Shown here: positions 7,519 to 16,758 of the stretch, one piece after another
Layout: each line of letters opens with the position of its first letter
Position numbering within the stretch: position 1 is the stretch's first letter
DNA from: Gammaproteobacteria bacterium
GTDB taxonomy: Bacteria; Pseudomonadota; Gammaproteobacteria; JAJDOJ01
Length of the DNA stretch: 32,175 nt
Reading direction: 5' to 3'
NCBI GenBank assembly: GCA_022340215.1
Contig: JAJDOJ010000262.1
Coordinates: 1-32,175 of the forward strand
Program-made: the position numbers and the translations under genes
The notes under the pieces: generated by a model
Database searches by the model: none
What the model was told of the DNA's origin: nothing
The model's input: only the letters and a program-made list of their open reading frames with translations

Positions 7519-8832
7519 ATGTCGTCGATGATTGAGATTCCCGGTTTCAGGATCGAGTCCCGGATTGGCGAGGGCGGGATGGCGACCGTCTACCTTGCGG
7601 TTCAGGAGAACCTGGACAGGGAGATCGCGCTCAAGGTCATGAATTCGGCCCTGGTGTCCGATCACGCCTTCTGCGAGCGCTTTCTCAAAGAAGGCAAGAT
7701 CATCGCGAAGGTCAGCAGTCATCCGGACATCGTGACCATCCACGACATCGGCTGCTACGACGGCCAGCACTACTACATGGCCATGGAGTATGTCGCGGGC
7801 GGCAATCTGAAGGACCGCATCAAGTCCCGAGTATCACAGGAAAGACCGCTCGATATTCTACGGCATGTCGCCAGCGCGCTCGGTTACGCCCACGAACTGG
7901 GATTCATCCACCGGGACGTGAAGCCCGCCAATATCCTGTTCAGAGAGAACGGGGAGCCGGTGCTCTCCGACTTCGGGATCGCCAAGTCGCTCAATTCCGA
8001 GACCCAGCTGACGAAGATCGGGTTCACGGTCGGGACGCCCGAGTATATGAGTCCCGAGCAGGCGGTGGGTCAGGGAATGGACGGACGCTCGGACATCTAC
8101 AGCCTGGGCGTCGTGTTCTACGAGATGCTTACCGGCGAGAAACCCTTTAAGGGAGACGATGCCTTCTCGACGGCGTTGTTGCACGTCAACAGCCAAATCC
8201 CTCGACTCCCCGGGGAACTCGAACGTTTTCAGCCGCTGCTCGACGGGATGCTCGCCAAGAAGCCGAACGACCGGTTTGCCGACGGCGAAGCCCTGATCAG
8301 GGGTATCGAAGCCATCGAGGCGGGCCGGCTACCCGAGGGGATCGCCGTGACCCGCGCCCCGGCATCGGCTGCGACCCGCGCGATGCCGGGTCTGGCAACC
8401 GGTCCGAAGGGCGCGCGTTCTGACGCCGACGAGGGAGGCGGGCTGCCTGGCTGGGTCCGGGGGCTGGCTGTCGCGGTCGCAGCAATCGGCCTCGGACTGC
8501 TCGCTTTCCTTTACTATGCCGGCATTCCCGGATCAGGCGGGTTGCCGGAAGAACGGGGGGGGGCGACACCGGCCGATGTCGTTTCGGCCGATCCCGCGCC
8601 CGGCGGCGATACGGATTCGGCGGAGGCGGGATCGCAGGATCTCAAGGGGGAACTGCGCGTTAAGGTCGACCGGCTTCTCGGGATCGCTGAGGCCCACGAG
8701 ACCGTCGGTCGGTTGACGGAGCCGCCCGGGGCCAATGCCCTGGAGGCCTACCGGATGGTGTTGGAACTGGACCCCGCCAACCTCCGGGCCCAGGAGGCCA
8801 TCGCGAGGATCGAATCCGGAGCCGGGAGCTGA
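7519..8832 (+). CDS. Membrane-anchored Ser/Thr protein kinase
   Basis: This 437-residue protein has a complete Hanks-type kinase domain (about 10-270). Visible motifs are the glycine loop GEGGMATVY (17-25), Lys39 in ALKVM, catalytic HRDVKPAN (131-138, Asp133), DFG at 151-153 and the activation segment ending GTPEYMSPEQ (172-181). A Pro/Ala-rich linker leads to one transmembrane helix (about 312-334). The roughly 100-residue exported tail ends in a TPR-like helix pair (EAYRMVLELDPANLRAQ). No PASTA domain is present. The topology is that of a receptor kinase with a cytoplasmic catalytic domain. PP2C and FHA genes are close by, so it is the likely writer of the phospho-signalling set. ATG at 7519 is used; the ATG at 7528 is an alternative. 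Confidence 0.95.
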   Translation: MSSMIEIPGFRIESRIGEGGMATVYLAVQENLDREIALKVMNSALVSDHAFCERFLKEGKIIAKVSSHPDIVTIHDIGCYDGQHYYMAMEYVAGGNLKDRIKSRVSQERPLDILRHVASALGYAHELGFIHRDVKPANILFRENGEPVLSDFGIAKSLNSETQLTKIGFTVGTPEYMSPEQAVGQGMDGRSDIYSLGVVFYEMLTGEKPFKGDDAFSTALLHVNSQIPRLPGELERFQPLLDGMLAKKPNDRFADGEALIRGIEAIEAGRLPEGIAVTRAPASAATRAMPGLATGPKGARSDADEGGGLPGWVRGLAVAVAAIGLGLLAFLYYAGIPGSGGLPEERGGATPADVVSADPAPGGDTDSAEAGSQDLKGELRVKVDRLLGIAEAHETVGRLTEPPGANALEAYRMVLELDPANLRAQEAIARIESGAGS

Positions 8833-9413
8833 ACCCGTGACCGTTGGTACCGCGGGCCGGTCGGCCATCGCGCCGAGTCCGATCGGCGGGTTTGTTGGTT
8901 TTCTGCATACGAATTGACGAGGAAATGTTGGTCCATTTCGTAATTCTGAGGCGTTTGTAACGGGTGGTTTCGCAGAAATACAATTAATATCAATTTGTTA
9001 GGTATGATTCCGTAACTTTGGTCATTCGGCCTCGATTTTGCTTGGGTTTGTATGCCTGCGTCTTTACGGCGACGACCCGCTGGATGTCAGTCGCGTCTTG
9101 TAACGACACGATTCGGTGAATTTATCGGGGGCCGGGGATTCAAACCCTCTAGGGACGAGTGTCGCCGGGGGGCGTGGCCCGGTGGAATTGTCGGTGACCG
9201 ATGGGAGAATCCCCAGGCCGATCGGGCAGATATTGGGACGACAGCAGAGCCGGACCGGGCGTTTCGTTGCCGCGGCCCTGCCTGCAAACAACGATTCTCG
9301 AACCGCCGGCCCCGATGCCGCCGGCTATCGATGGAAGTGCTCCACGGGTCACTTCCGACTCCAGGCTGGATGTGTTCATCCAGCCGGTTTTCGAGTTTAG
9401 AGGGACTGCGAAA
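8833..9413. other. Long leader region upstream of the caspase-lipoprotein gene
   Basis: No convincing gene is seen in these 581 bases. An AT-rich patch at about 8920-9030 stands out against the GC-rich surroundings and contains the promoter-like pair described at 8955-8984. The remainder up to the ATG at 9414 is GC-rich and lacks good codon structure on either strand. A segment near 9130-9150 resembles a tRNA T-arm on the minus strand but no tRNA can be folded around it. Confidence 0.5.
8955..8984 (+). promoter_or_regulatory. Sigma-70-like promoter candidate
   Basis: TTGTAA at 8955-8960 and TACAAT at 8979-8984 are separated by 18 bases and match the consensus at 4 of 6 and 5 of 6 positions. 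The site lies in the AT-rich patch between the kinase and caspase-lipoprotein genes and would give the latter a leader of more than 400 bases. Confidence 0.33.
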
Positions 9414-12395
9414 ATGAGACGTACACTATTGATTGCGATTGCGGTATTCGCCGCAGGTTGTGCCACGCAATCCGCGATGGAGCGCCAGACTGAGGCCGCG
9501 ACGGGGGATGCCGACAGCCTGATGGTGGTCGACTGCCTGCTGCCCGGGCAGATCAGGAAGCTGGGCTCAGGCATGACCTATCTCACGCCACGGCGGCCGG
9601 TGAAAACCTCGGCGGTGGATTGTGAGATCCGGGGTGGCGAGTATGTCGCGTACGATCGTGCGAACTACGCCACGGCCCTGAAGGTATGGCTGCCGCAGGC
9701 GCAGGAAGGGGATGCGGAAGCGCAGAACTATGTCGGCGAGATCTACGAAAAGGGTCTGGGGATAGAGGCGGACTACGTCATAGCCGCGAGCTGGTACCGC
9801 AAGGCGGCCGAACAGGGCAACACGCGGGCACAGATCAATCTGGGCTATCTCTACGAGAGCGGGCTGGGCGTCCCGCGCGACCTGTCGGTGGCAATGAACT
9901 GGTATCGCCGGGCGTCGGGCCTGACCGACGGTGAGCTGGAGTATGTCTCCTCGATCGAGGTCGCGCAGCGCGAGGCGGCGGTGGCGCGCACGGCGAGCCT
10001 GGAGCAGGAGGTCGGGGCACTCAGGGGTGAACTCGACGCGAAGGAGTCGGAACTGGCCCGTCGCCAGACCGAGATGCAGCGTACCCGCAACGAGCGGGAC
10101 CAACTGCAGCGGCAACTGAACGAGCGCAGGGCGGCGATCGCGGCCGCTGGTGGCGCCGTGGCAGTGTCTCCGGGTCTCGACGACGCGCAGCGCAAGGCGC
10201 TCGAGGCAGAGCTGGACGCCGCCCGGAACGAACAGGAAAGGCTGATCGAGAAGCTGGCGAACGAGCAGCTCGCCGGCGGTTCACTGGCGCGCGAACTGGC
10301 CGAGGCGACTGCCGCGATCGAGGGCAGAAAGCAAGAGCTGGTGGCCCTGCAGAAAGAACTCGATGCGGCCAGGGGGCGCCTGAGTGCGAAGCGGGGCAGT
10401 GGTGGTGCCGAGGCGCTGGCCCTGCAGGCGACGGTCGCGCAGCTCGAGCAGGCGATGCAGACCCGGCAGGGCGAGGTCGCCGCACTGGAGCGCGACAATC
10501 GCGCGCATGAACAGGCGCTCAATCGACAGATCGCCGAGGCAGGCAAGCGCATCGATACGCTGCAGCGGGAGCTGGCGACGAGCGGCGCCGAGGTTGCGGA
10601 AATGCGAGTGCAGCTGGCCACGAGCAGCGACGAGAAGGCTGAGCTGGAGGTGCAGCTTCAGGATGCGCGCGAGGAACAGGCGCGTCTGACCGGTAAGCTG
10701 GCCAGCCAGCAACTCGAGGCGGCGCGTCTGCGGGAGGATCTGATCCAGACCAGCCAGGAACGGGACAGGCGGCGGCTCGAGCTGGAGATCGCGGAAAACG
10801 AGCTGTCGTCTGCACAGGAGGCCTTGACGGCGTCAAACGCGGCTGGAGGGGATTCCGAGCAGTTGCGTGCGACGATCGAGGCGCTGCAGGCGAAGCTGCG
10901 CGCCGGTGAGAGCGAGATCGCGCAAACGGAGGCTCGCATGCGCGCGCAGCAGGCGGAACTCGAGGCGAAGCTGACCGAATCGAACGACGCAGAACGCTCG
11001 CTGCAACTGGCACTGAACGAGCGCAACCAGGAGGTCGCGGTACTGGGGGCGCAACTGGCCGCCGCCAATGCCGCCCTGGCCACCGCGGCCGAGACCGACG
11101 AGAAGGCGGCGGCGCTCGAGCGGAAACTGCAGGCGCGGGAAGCCGAACTTCAGCGGCAGGAAGCGGAGATCGCGAGCCTGAAGAACGATGTTGCCCAGGG
11201 TGCCGGTCCGCAGAGGGAACAGACCGAAATCGCCGCGGTCATCGGCGCGAAACCCGTCGGACCATTGATCGAGATCATCGAGCCGCCGCTCGCCGTGATG
11301 CGCGGTACGCCCAGCATTCAACTGCATTCCGATATTCAGGAGCTCGAGCTGATCGGCCGGGTCGACCCCGCCGCGAAGCTCATGTCCTTCCGCATCAACG
11401 ATGTGGTACGTGAGGTCGACCCCGGTGGATTGTTCCGGGTAAGTCTGCCGGTGAAGCAGCCGCAGACCGCAGTCAATGTGGTGGCCGTTGACGAATCGGG
11501 CAAGCGTGCCGCCGTGGACTTCGTCATCATCCCAAGTGAGATCCAGGCCGAGCAGGCTGCTGCTGCGGCGGCATCGAAACCGCAAGGCAGCGCACCCGCC
11601 CCGGTAGAATTCGGCAACTATCACGCACTGGTGATCGGGAACAACCATTATGCCAACATGACCAACCTCTCGACCGCGGCAAACGACGCCAAAGAGGTGG
11701 CGAGGCTGCTCGAGACCCGTTACGGATTCCAGACGCGCCTTCTGATCGACGCGGATCGATACACCATGCTTTCCGCCTTGAACGACTATCGCGAGAAACT
11801 CGCCGAGAACGACAACCTGCTCATTTACTATGCGGGTCACGGCGAACTCGACGAGGTCAACCTGCGTGGTCACTGGCTACCGGTCGATGCCGAACCCGAC
11901 AGTACGGCCAACTGGATCTCCAATATCGCCATCACCGACATTCTCAACGTGATGGCAGCCAGGCACGTCCTGGTCGTTGCGGATTCGTGCTATTCGGGCT
12001 CAATGACCCGCTCGTCGATCGCCCGCCTGGAGGCCGGTCTCACCGACGAGGCCAAGGTGAAGTGGTATCGGACCATGAACCAGGCCCGCACCCGAGCGGT
12101 GTTGACCTCGGGCGGCGTTAAACCCGTCCTCGACTCGGGGGGAGGCGATCACTCCGTGTTCGCCAAGGCGTTCATCGACGTGCTGGAGGAGAACGACGGC
12201 ATCCTCGAGGGATATCACCTTTACCGCGAGGTACAGGCCCGGGTGAAGCGCGCGGCGGCGACCCTGCGCGTCGAGCAGAACCCGCAGTACGCCCCGATCA
12301 AGTATGCCGGGCACGAGGCCGGGGAGTTCTTTTTCACGCCGGTCGGTCAGGTCTCGATCCCCGGCCGGCCGCAGCTACTGGCCTCGATTCGGTGA
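9414..12395 (+). CDS. Lipoprotein with Sel1 repeats, coiled coil and caspase-like (C14) domain
   Basis: The ATG at 9414 gives 993 residues starting with a clean lipoprotein signal (MRRTLLIAIAVFAAGC); the frame is open further upstream but the lipobox fixes this start. In order it has two Sel1-like repeats (about 88-172, with AASWYRKAAEQGNTRAQ), a very long Glu/Ala/Arg-rich coiled coil (about 182-592), a beta-rich linker (about 605-705), and a caspase-like peptidase domain (about 735-985). The catalytic dyad is visible as His809 in YYAGHGE and Cys859 in VVADSCYSGS. It is probably lipid-anchored and exported, an uncommon place for a caspase fold. The coiled coil, about 400 residues, could reach across much of the periplasm. 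Its neighbours, the kinase and barrel genes, suggest a surface or envelope stress role; the substrate is unknown. Confidence 0.93.
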   Translation: MRRTLLIAIAVFAAGCATQSAMERQTEAATGDADSLMVVDCLLPGQIRKLGSGMTYLTPRRPVKTSAVDCEIRGGEYVAYDRANYATALKVWLPQAQEGDAEAQNYVGEIYEKGLGIEADYVIAASWYRKAAEQGNTRAQINLGYLYESGLGVPRDLSVAMNWYRRASGLTDGELEYVSSIEVAQREAAVARTASLEQEVGALRGELDAKESELARRQTEMQRTRNERDQLQRQLNERRAAIAAAGGAVAVSPGLDDAQRKALEAELDAARNEQERLIEKLANEQLAGGSLARELAEATAAIEGRKQELVALQKELDAARGRLSAKRGSGGAEALALQATVAQLEQAMQTRQGEVAALERDNRAHEQALNRQIAEAGKRIDTLQRELATSGAEVAEMRVQLATSSDEKAELEVQLQDAREEQARLTGKLASQQLEAARLREDLIQTSQERDRRRLELEIAENELSSAQEALTASNAAGGDSEQLRATIEALQAKLRAGESEIAQTEARMRAQQAELEAKLTESNDAERSLQLALNERNQEVAVLGAQLAAANAALATAAETDEKAAALERKLQAREAELQRQEAEIASLKNDVAQGAGPQREQTEIAAVIGAKPVGPLIEIIEPPLAVMRGTPSIQLHSDIQELELIGRVDPAAKLMSFRINDVVREVDPGGLFRVSLPVKQPQTAVNVVAVDESGKRAAVDFVIIPSEIQAEQAAAAAASKPQGSAPAPVEFGNYHALVIGNNHYANMTNLSTAANDAKEVARLLETRYGFQTRLLIDADRYTMLSALNDYREKLAENDNLLIYYAGHGELDEVNLRGHWLPVDAEPDSTANWISNIAITDILNVMAARHVLVVADSCYSGSMTRSSIARLEAGLTDEAKVKWYRTMNQARTRAVLTSGGVKPVLDSGGGDHSVFAKAFIDVLEENDGILEGYHLYREVQARVKRAAATLRVEQNPQYAPIKYAGHEAGEFFFTPVGQVSIPGRPQLLASIR

Positions 12396-12638
12396 GCCGG
12401 GTTTCCGGGCCCTCTGGCAGCGGCGCTCCCGCCACCGCCGGTTCGCTCACGGCTGGTTCCAGTGACGTCATACGACGTCCGTTATCGCCTCGCATTCCCG
12501 GAATTGCATGATCCACTCTCTCTCCTCGGGGGACAACGGCGGCTACGACCACCCGCTACCCGATGCCTTCGGTGCGGTCGCGCGGTCTGGTTCTCGTCCC
12601 GTACCCCCGCCTGCGAATACCGATTACTTCCAGCACCC

Positions 12639-13295
12639 ATGGCCGACGACACGATCCTCGTAACCGGTTTCGGGCCCTACCACGAGCCCGCGAATGCCTC
12701 CGGGGAACTGGTGCAATCGCTGCGGAGCGATCTGCCGGAAGAACTCGTGTCCCTGGAGTCTCGCCTCGCCTTCGAGGTGATTCATTGCGATCAGTCTTCG
12801 ATGCAGTCGGAGCACCAGAGCCTCGAGACCCAGCTTCAGGGGCTCCTGGAGCGCTACACACCGGTCCTCTGTATCCACACGGGTCAGGCACCGCCCAACA
12901 ACCGGATCACCGTCGAGAAAATCGCGACCAACTCGTTCATGCGGCAGACCATCGATCCCGACAGGCCGGTGGCGTACTGGTCGAATCTGCCCGGCACCGA
13001 TGCACTTCAGTCCGTGCTCGAGGATCGTGGTATCCCGGCCGCCTATTCCTTCTACGCCGGACAGCACCTGTGCAACCATATCCTGTACTCGAGCCGGTAT
13101 TTCGCCGAGACACGGGCCCTGCCACACTGTTCGGGGTTCATCCATATCCCCATATTGCCGGAGCAGGTGACGGGACAGCATCACAAGTCTCCCTTCATGT
13201 CGCTGGAGATGACCAGAAGGGCGTTGTCACTGGTCGTAAGCCACGTGTTCGAGACGTTTCGGAACGAACACCGGCGGATCGACGAGAAAGCCTGA
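12639..13295 (+). CDS. pcp: Pyroglutamyl-peptidase I (C15 family)
   Basis: From the ATG at 12639 the protein has 218 residues, the usual length of the family; the frame is open upstream but the extra N-terminal sequence is not C15-like. It starts ILVTGFGPYHEPANAS, typical of the family. The catalytic triad can be placed as Glu93 (TVEKIATN), Cys145 (GQHLCNHILY) and His169 (GFIHIPILPEQ). The enzyme removes N-terminal pyroglutamate from peptides in the cytoplasm. The Glu lies about 12 residues later than in well-known members because of a longer segment near 45-70. It is monocistronic by appearance, 244 bases after the caspase lipoprotein gene. It may have no role in the signalling cluster. Confidence 0.9.
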   Translation: MADDTILVTGFGPYHEPANASGELVQSLRSDLPEELVSLESRLAFEVIHCDQSSMQSEHQSLETQLQGLLERYTPVLCIHTGQAPPNNRITVEKIATNSFMRQTIDPDRPVAYWSNLPGTDALQSVLEDRGIPAAYSFYAGQHLCNHILYSSRYFAETRALPHCSGFIHIPILPEQVTGQHHKSPFMSLEMTRRALSLVVSHVFETFRNEHRRIDEKA

Positions 13296-13452
13296 CATTT
13301 AAATCGTAGCAGGACAGGGCAGATGGAGTAGACTCGCGCTGGCCGCTTTCGAGGAATTCCGGCAATCTCGGTTTCACCATGCCATGGCACCCCCTCGCGA
13401 CCCGTGGGGTGAAGGATCGGAGTGGAGCGGGCCAGACGGCAAGAGACAGGTG

Positions 13453-14145
13453 ATGCATATTAAGATCCTCATGGTGCTGACGTCGCACGACCGACTCGGC
13501 GATACGGGAGAACGGACGGGTTTCTGGCTGGAGGAGTTCGCAGCGCCCTACTATATTTTCCGGGATGCGGGTCTGGAGGTGACACTGGCATCTCCGGCGG
13601 GCGGGCAGCCGCCGCTGGACCCGAAGAGCAGCGCGCCCGAATTCCAGACCGAGGCTACCAGGCGCTTCGAGACCGATCGCGAGGCCCAGGCCGCTCTGGC
13701 AGATACGGTGAAGCTCTCCGAGGTCTCGCCCGGCGATTTCGATGCCGTCTTCTATCCCGGGGGTCACGGCCCCTTGTGGGACCTGGCGGAGGATCCTCAT
13801 TCCATCGCCCTGATCGAGTCCGTGTACGCCCGGGGAAAACCGGTGGCCGCGGTGTGTCACGGACCCGCGGCGTTCCGGAACACGAGAACCCCGGATGGTC
13901 CCATGGTCGCGGGCAAGGCCGTCACGGGTTTCGCCAATTCCGAGGAGGCGGCCGTCCAGTTGACGGACATCGTGCCCTTCTCGGTGGAAGACGAGCTGAG
14001 GCGGCACGGCGGGAACTACTCGAAAGGCGAGGACTGGCATCCCCACGTGGTGATCGACGGGCGTCTGATCACCGGCCAGAATCCGGCCTCATCCGGTGAC
14101 GCGGCCAGGGCCGTGCTGGAGATGCTGCGGGATTCGGCGGAGTAG
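13453..14145 (+). CDS. DJ-1/PfpI-family protein (class I glutamine-amidotransferase-like)
   Basis: The 230-residue product starts at the ATG at 13453 (MHIKILMVLTSHD), preceded by a purine-rich AGAGACAGG; an in-frame ATG at 13384 would add 23 residues unlike the family. The nucleophile elbow is AAVCHGPAAF (Cys135, His136), the conserved acid is Glu27 in FWLEEFAAPYY, and YPGGHGPLWDLAED marks the DJ-1/PfpI fold. This layout is closest to the Hsp31-like branch, whose members act as glyoxalases, deglycases or chaperones. The exact activity cannot be fixed from sequence. It is a cytoplasmic protein, apparently transcribed alone between pcp and gpmI. Confidence 0.9.
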   Translation: MHIKILMVLTSHDRLGDTGERTGFWLEEFAAPYYIFRDAGLEVTLASPAGGQPPLDPKSSAPEFQTEATRRFETDREAQAALADTVKLSEVSPGDFDAVFYPGGHGPLWDLAEDPHSIALIESVYARGKPVAAVCHGPAAFRNTRTPDGPMVAGKAVTGFANSEEAAVQLTDIVPFSVEDELRRHGGNYSKGEDWHPHVVIDGRLITGQNPASSGDAARAVLEMLRDSAE

Positions 14146-14218
14146 GGAAGAAGTTTTCCTACCTCAATCATCAGTCGCGATTCTTAAGGTCAGCCCCCCG
14201 CAGCGGGGATACTTTCGG

Positions 14219-14234
14219 GTTTGTAGTAACAAAC
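14219..14234. promoter_or_regulatory. Short inverted repeat upstream of gpmI
   Basis: GTTTGT at 14219-14224 pairs with ACAAAC at 14229-14234 across AGTA, about 37 bases before the gpmI start. A second small hairpin (CCCCG and CGGGG around CAG) lies at 14196-14208. The first could be an operator or leader hairpin. Confidence 0.25.
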
Positions 14235-14271
14235 ACTGGATTCCAACGTAATCAAAGGCGAGGGCCAAGCG

Positions 14272-15843
14272 ATGATCGACAAAGCGCCAAGACGACCCGT
14301 GTTACTGATCGTGATGGACGGCTTCGGCGTCAATCCCTCGCGCCTGAACAACGCCGTCGCCGTTGCCGAGACACCCCATCTCGACGCCTGTTTCGCGCAT
14401 TGCTCCCATACCACGCTACATGCCTCAGGCCCGGCGGTGGGGTTGCCGGACGGGCAGATGGGCAACTCGGAGGTCGGGCATCTGACCATCGGTTGCGGGA
14501 GCGTGATCCGCCAGGACATCGTGGCGATCGACGACGCTATCGCCGACCGGTCCTTCTTTACCAATCCGGTGTTCGTCGATGCGATGGTCCGTGCCCGCCG
14601 CGCGCACCGACCTCTGCATCTGCTCGGTCTGGTCTCCGACGGCGGGGTACACAGTCAGATGGGGCATATCCACGCGCTGATCCGAATGTGCAAGGAGGCG
14701 AGGGTTCAGCCGTTACTGCACATGATTACCGATGGTCGCGATACCGCACCGAAGGCGTCTCTGACCTTTCTCCGGCGGGTCGAGGCTGAGCTGCACGAGG
14801 CTGGCGGTGCAGTGGCCAGCATCATGGGAAGGTATTACGCCATGGATCGAGACCACCGCTGGGAACGAACCGAACTGGCATGGCGGGCGCTAGTCCTGGG
14901 AAAGGGCCGGACGGAGGCCGGTGCCGACAGTGCGATCCGTGGCGCCTGGGACGCGGGCGATACCGACGAATTCATCCGTCCGATTCTGTTGCCCACCTTT
15001 CAACCGGTCGGGGCGGAGGACGAAGTGGTCTTTTTCAATTTCCGCAAGGACCGGCCGAAGCAGATCGTTTCCGCCCTCGCCCTGAAGGCGTTCACGGGGT
15101 TCGATCGGGGCGATGCGGCGCTGCCGAATGTGACCTGTATGATGCCCTACGACAGGGAGTTCGGTCTGCCCTACGCCTTCGAGCCGGAGCGCCCGGATGT
15201 CACCCTCGGTGAGGTCATCAGCGAGGCCGGTTTGCAGCAGTTCCGCTGTGCCGAGACCGAGAAGTATCCGCACGTCACCTATTTCTTCAACGGTCAGCGG
15301 GCCGAACCGTTCAGCGGTGAGTACCAGTTCGTTATCCCCTCGCCCAGGGTGGCGACCTATGACCTCAAGCCGGCCATGAGTGCCCAGGAGGTGGCGGATG
15401 CGGTGGTCGACGCCATCGCCAAGGACAAGTTCGCCTTTATCCTGGTCAATTTCGCTAACGGTGACATGGTGGGACACACGGCGGTCTGGCACGCGGCACT
15501 GGAGGCGGTGGAGACGCTGGATCGCGAGGTGGGCCGGGTGCTGGCGGCAGCGCGGACTGCCGGATACTCCGTTATCCTCACGGCCGATCACGGTAACTGT
15601 GAGGAACTCGTCAGCCCGACCACGGAAGAGCCACAGACCCAGCACACGGTATATCCGGTTCCCTGTGCGGTCATCGACGAGCAAGTCTGGCAGCTGTCCT
15701 GTGTCGGCGGTCTATCCAATATCGCGCCCGCGGTGCTGCAGCTGATGGGCCTCGGACAGCCTGCAGCGATGACGGGACGGTCCCTGCTGCTGCGACCCCT
15801 GGAACCGGTTGGCCGCGAAAAATCGATTCGCACCGCTGCCTGA
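14272..15843 (+). CDS. gpmI: 2,3-bisphosphoglycerate-independent phosphoglycerate mutase
   Basis: The 523-residue protein is of the usual length and carries all landmarks of the alkaline-phosphatase-fold mutase: Asp16 in VMDGFGVN, nucleophile Ser66 in DGQMGNSEVGH, HMITDGRDTAPKA in the substrate domain, VFFNFRKDR, NFANGDMVGHT and TADHGNCEE for metal binding near the C-terminus. It interconverts 3- and 2-phosphoglycerate in glycolysis and gluconeogenesis using two Mn ions and no phosphate donor. A ribosome site (GGCGAGG) precedes the ATG at 14272. It stands alone between the DJ-1 gene and the transglutaminase gene and is a normal chromosomal housekeeping gene. Confidence 0.98.
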   Translation: MIDKAPRRPVLLIVMDGFGVNPSRLNNAVAVAETPHLDACFAHCSHTTLHASGPAVGLPDGQMGNSEVGHLTIGCGSVIRQDIVAIDDAIADRSFFTNPVFVDAMVRARRAHRPLHLLGLVSDGGVHSQMGHIHALIRMCKEARVQPLLHMITDGRDTAPKASLTFLRRVEAELHEAGGAVASIMGRYYAMDRDHRWERTELAWRALVLGKGRTEAGADSAIRGAWDAGDTDEFIRPILLPTFQPVGAEDEVVFFNFRKDRPKQIVSALALKAFTGFDRGDAALPNVTCMMPYDREFGLPYAFEPERPDVTLGEVISEAGLQQFRCAETEKYPHVTYFFNGQRAEPFSGEYQFVIPSPRVATYDLKPAMSAQEVADAVVDAIAKDKFAFILVNFANGDMVGHTAVWHAALEAVETLDREVGRVLAAARTAGYSVILTADHGNCEELVSPTTEEPQTQHTVYPVPCAVIDEQVWQLSCVGGLSNIAPAVLQLMGLGQPAAMTGRSLLLRPLEPVGREKSIRTAA

Positions 15844-15906
15844 AGCAGTGCGGCGCACGATGTTGCCGATCGATCCCGGGACCCCCTGGCCGGGTGTCTG
15901 AACGGG

Positions 15907-16758
15907 ATGCGATTCCGGATCTTTCATCGAACCGGCTATCACTATAATCGGCCCGTGCGCCTGAGCTGTCACGAGTTGCGGGTCGTTCCCCGGAACGATC
16001 CGGGTCAGGTATTGCTCGCCTCCCATGTAAAGATCGATCCGGTCCCGGTGCGCCAGTCCTGCGGCATAGACTGCGAGGGCAATGTCGTACATTGGTTATG
16101 GTTCGATCGCCCGACCGAATCGCTGCTAATCGACGTGTCGCTCACCGTCGAGACGCTGCGCAGCAATGCCTTCGACTACCTGTTGCCTTCCGACATGATC
16201 TCCGTGCCGTTTCACTACCCACCCGAATGCCAGGGGCACCTGACCACCTATCTGTCGGCGGCGGTGCACCCGTCGGCTCAGCGCTTCACAGATTCGATCC
16301 TGGCGTCCGATCGGGACACGCTGGGATTTCTGAGCGACCTGAACCTGGCGATCAACGAGTTCTACACTGGAGACATCAGGGAGTCCGGCGAGCACCAGGC
16401 GGCTGAAGAGACTCTGGCCAGGCGACAGGGTGTTTGCCGGGATCTTACCGTGCTGTTCACGGAATGCTGTCGCGCGGTGGGAATCGCGGCGCGCTTCGTC
16501 AGCGGCTACCAGAAGGGCGAGCCGGGACCGCGCAAGCGCTATCTGCACGCGTGGCCCGAGGTCTATCTGCCCAACGGGGGCTGGCGGGGTTACGACCCAA
16601 CCCATGCGCAAGCCGTATCGGATGGGCACGTCGCCGTCGCTGGCGCGGCGGTCCCTGCGCGGGCCAATCCGGTCAACGGGGGGTTCGTCGCGCCTGACGG
16701 CATCGCCGCAGCCCGACTCTCCGTCGAACTGGATATCCATGTGGGTGACAACGCATGA
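15907..16758 (+). CDS. Transglutaminase-like domain protein
   Basis: The 283-residue protein has the bacterial transglutaminase N-terminal domain (about 1-85, MRFRIFHRTGYHYNRPV) followed by the papain-fold core (about 120-245). The triad is visible: Cys177 in RRQGVCRDLT, His214 in RYLHAWPEVY and Asp230 in RGYDPTHA. No signal peptide or membrane segment is seen, so it is probably cytoplasmic. Members of this family are usually proteases or amidases rather than true cross-linking enzymes; the substrate is unknown. Its stop overlaps the start of the DUF167 gene by four bases (ATGA), so the two are translationally coupled. Confidence 0.92.
   Translation: MRFRIFHRTGYHYNRPVRLSCHELRVVPRNDPGQVLLASHVKIDPVPVRQSCGIDCEGNVVHWLWFDRPTESLLIDVSLTVETLRSNAFDYLLPSDMISVPFHYPPECQGHLTTYLSAAVHPSAQRFTDSILASDRDTLGFLSDLNLAINEFYTGDIRESGEHQAAEETLARRQGVCRDLTVLFTECCRAVGIAARFVSGYQKGEPGPRKRYLHAWPEVYLPNGGWRGYDPTHAQAVSDGHVAVAGAAVPARANPVNGGFVAPDGIAAARLSVELDIHVGDNA

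Noticed and set aside
9125-9160. tRNA T-arm-like sequence on the minus strand (GGGTTTGAATCCC)
   Set aside because: No acceptor stem, anticodon arm or D arm can be folded around it.
10833-11873. Long minus-strand frame opposite the caspase lipoprotein
   Set aside because: The plus strand has the lipobox, coiled coil and catalytic motifs; the antisense product has none.
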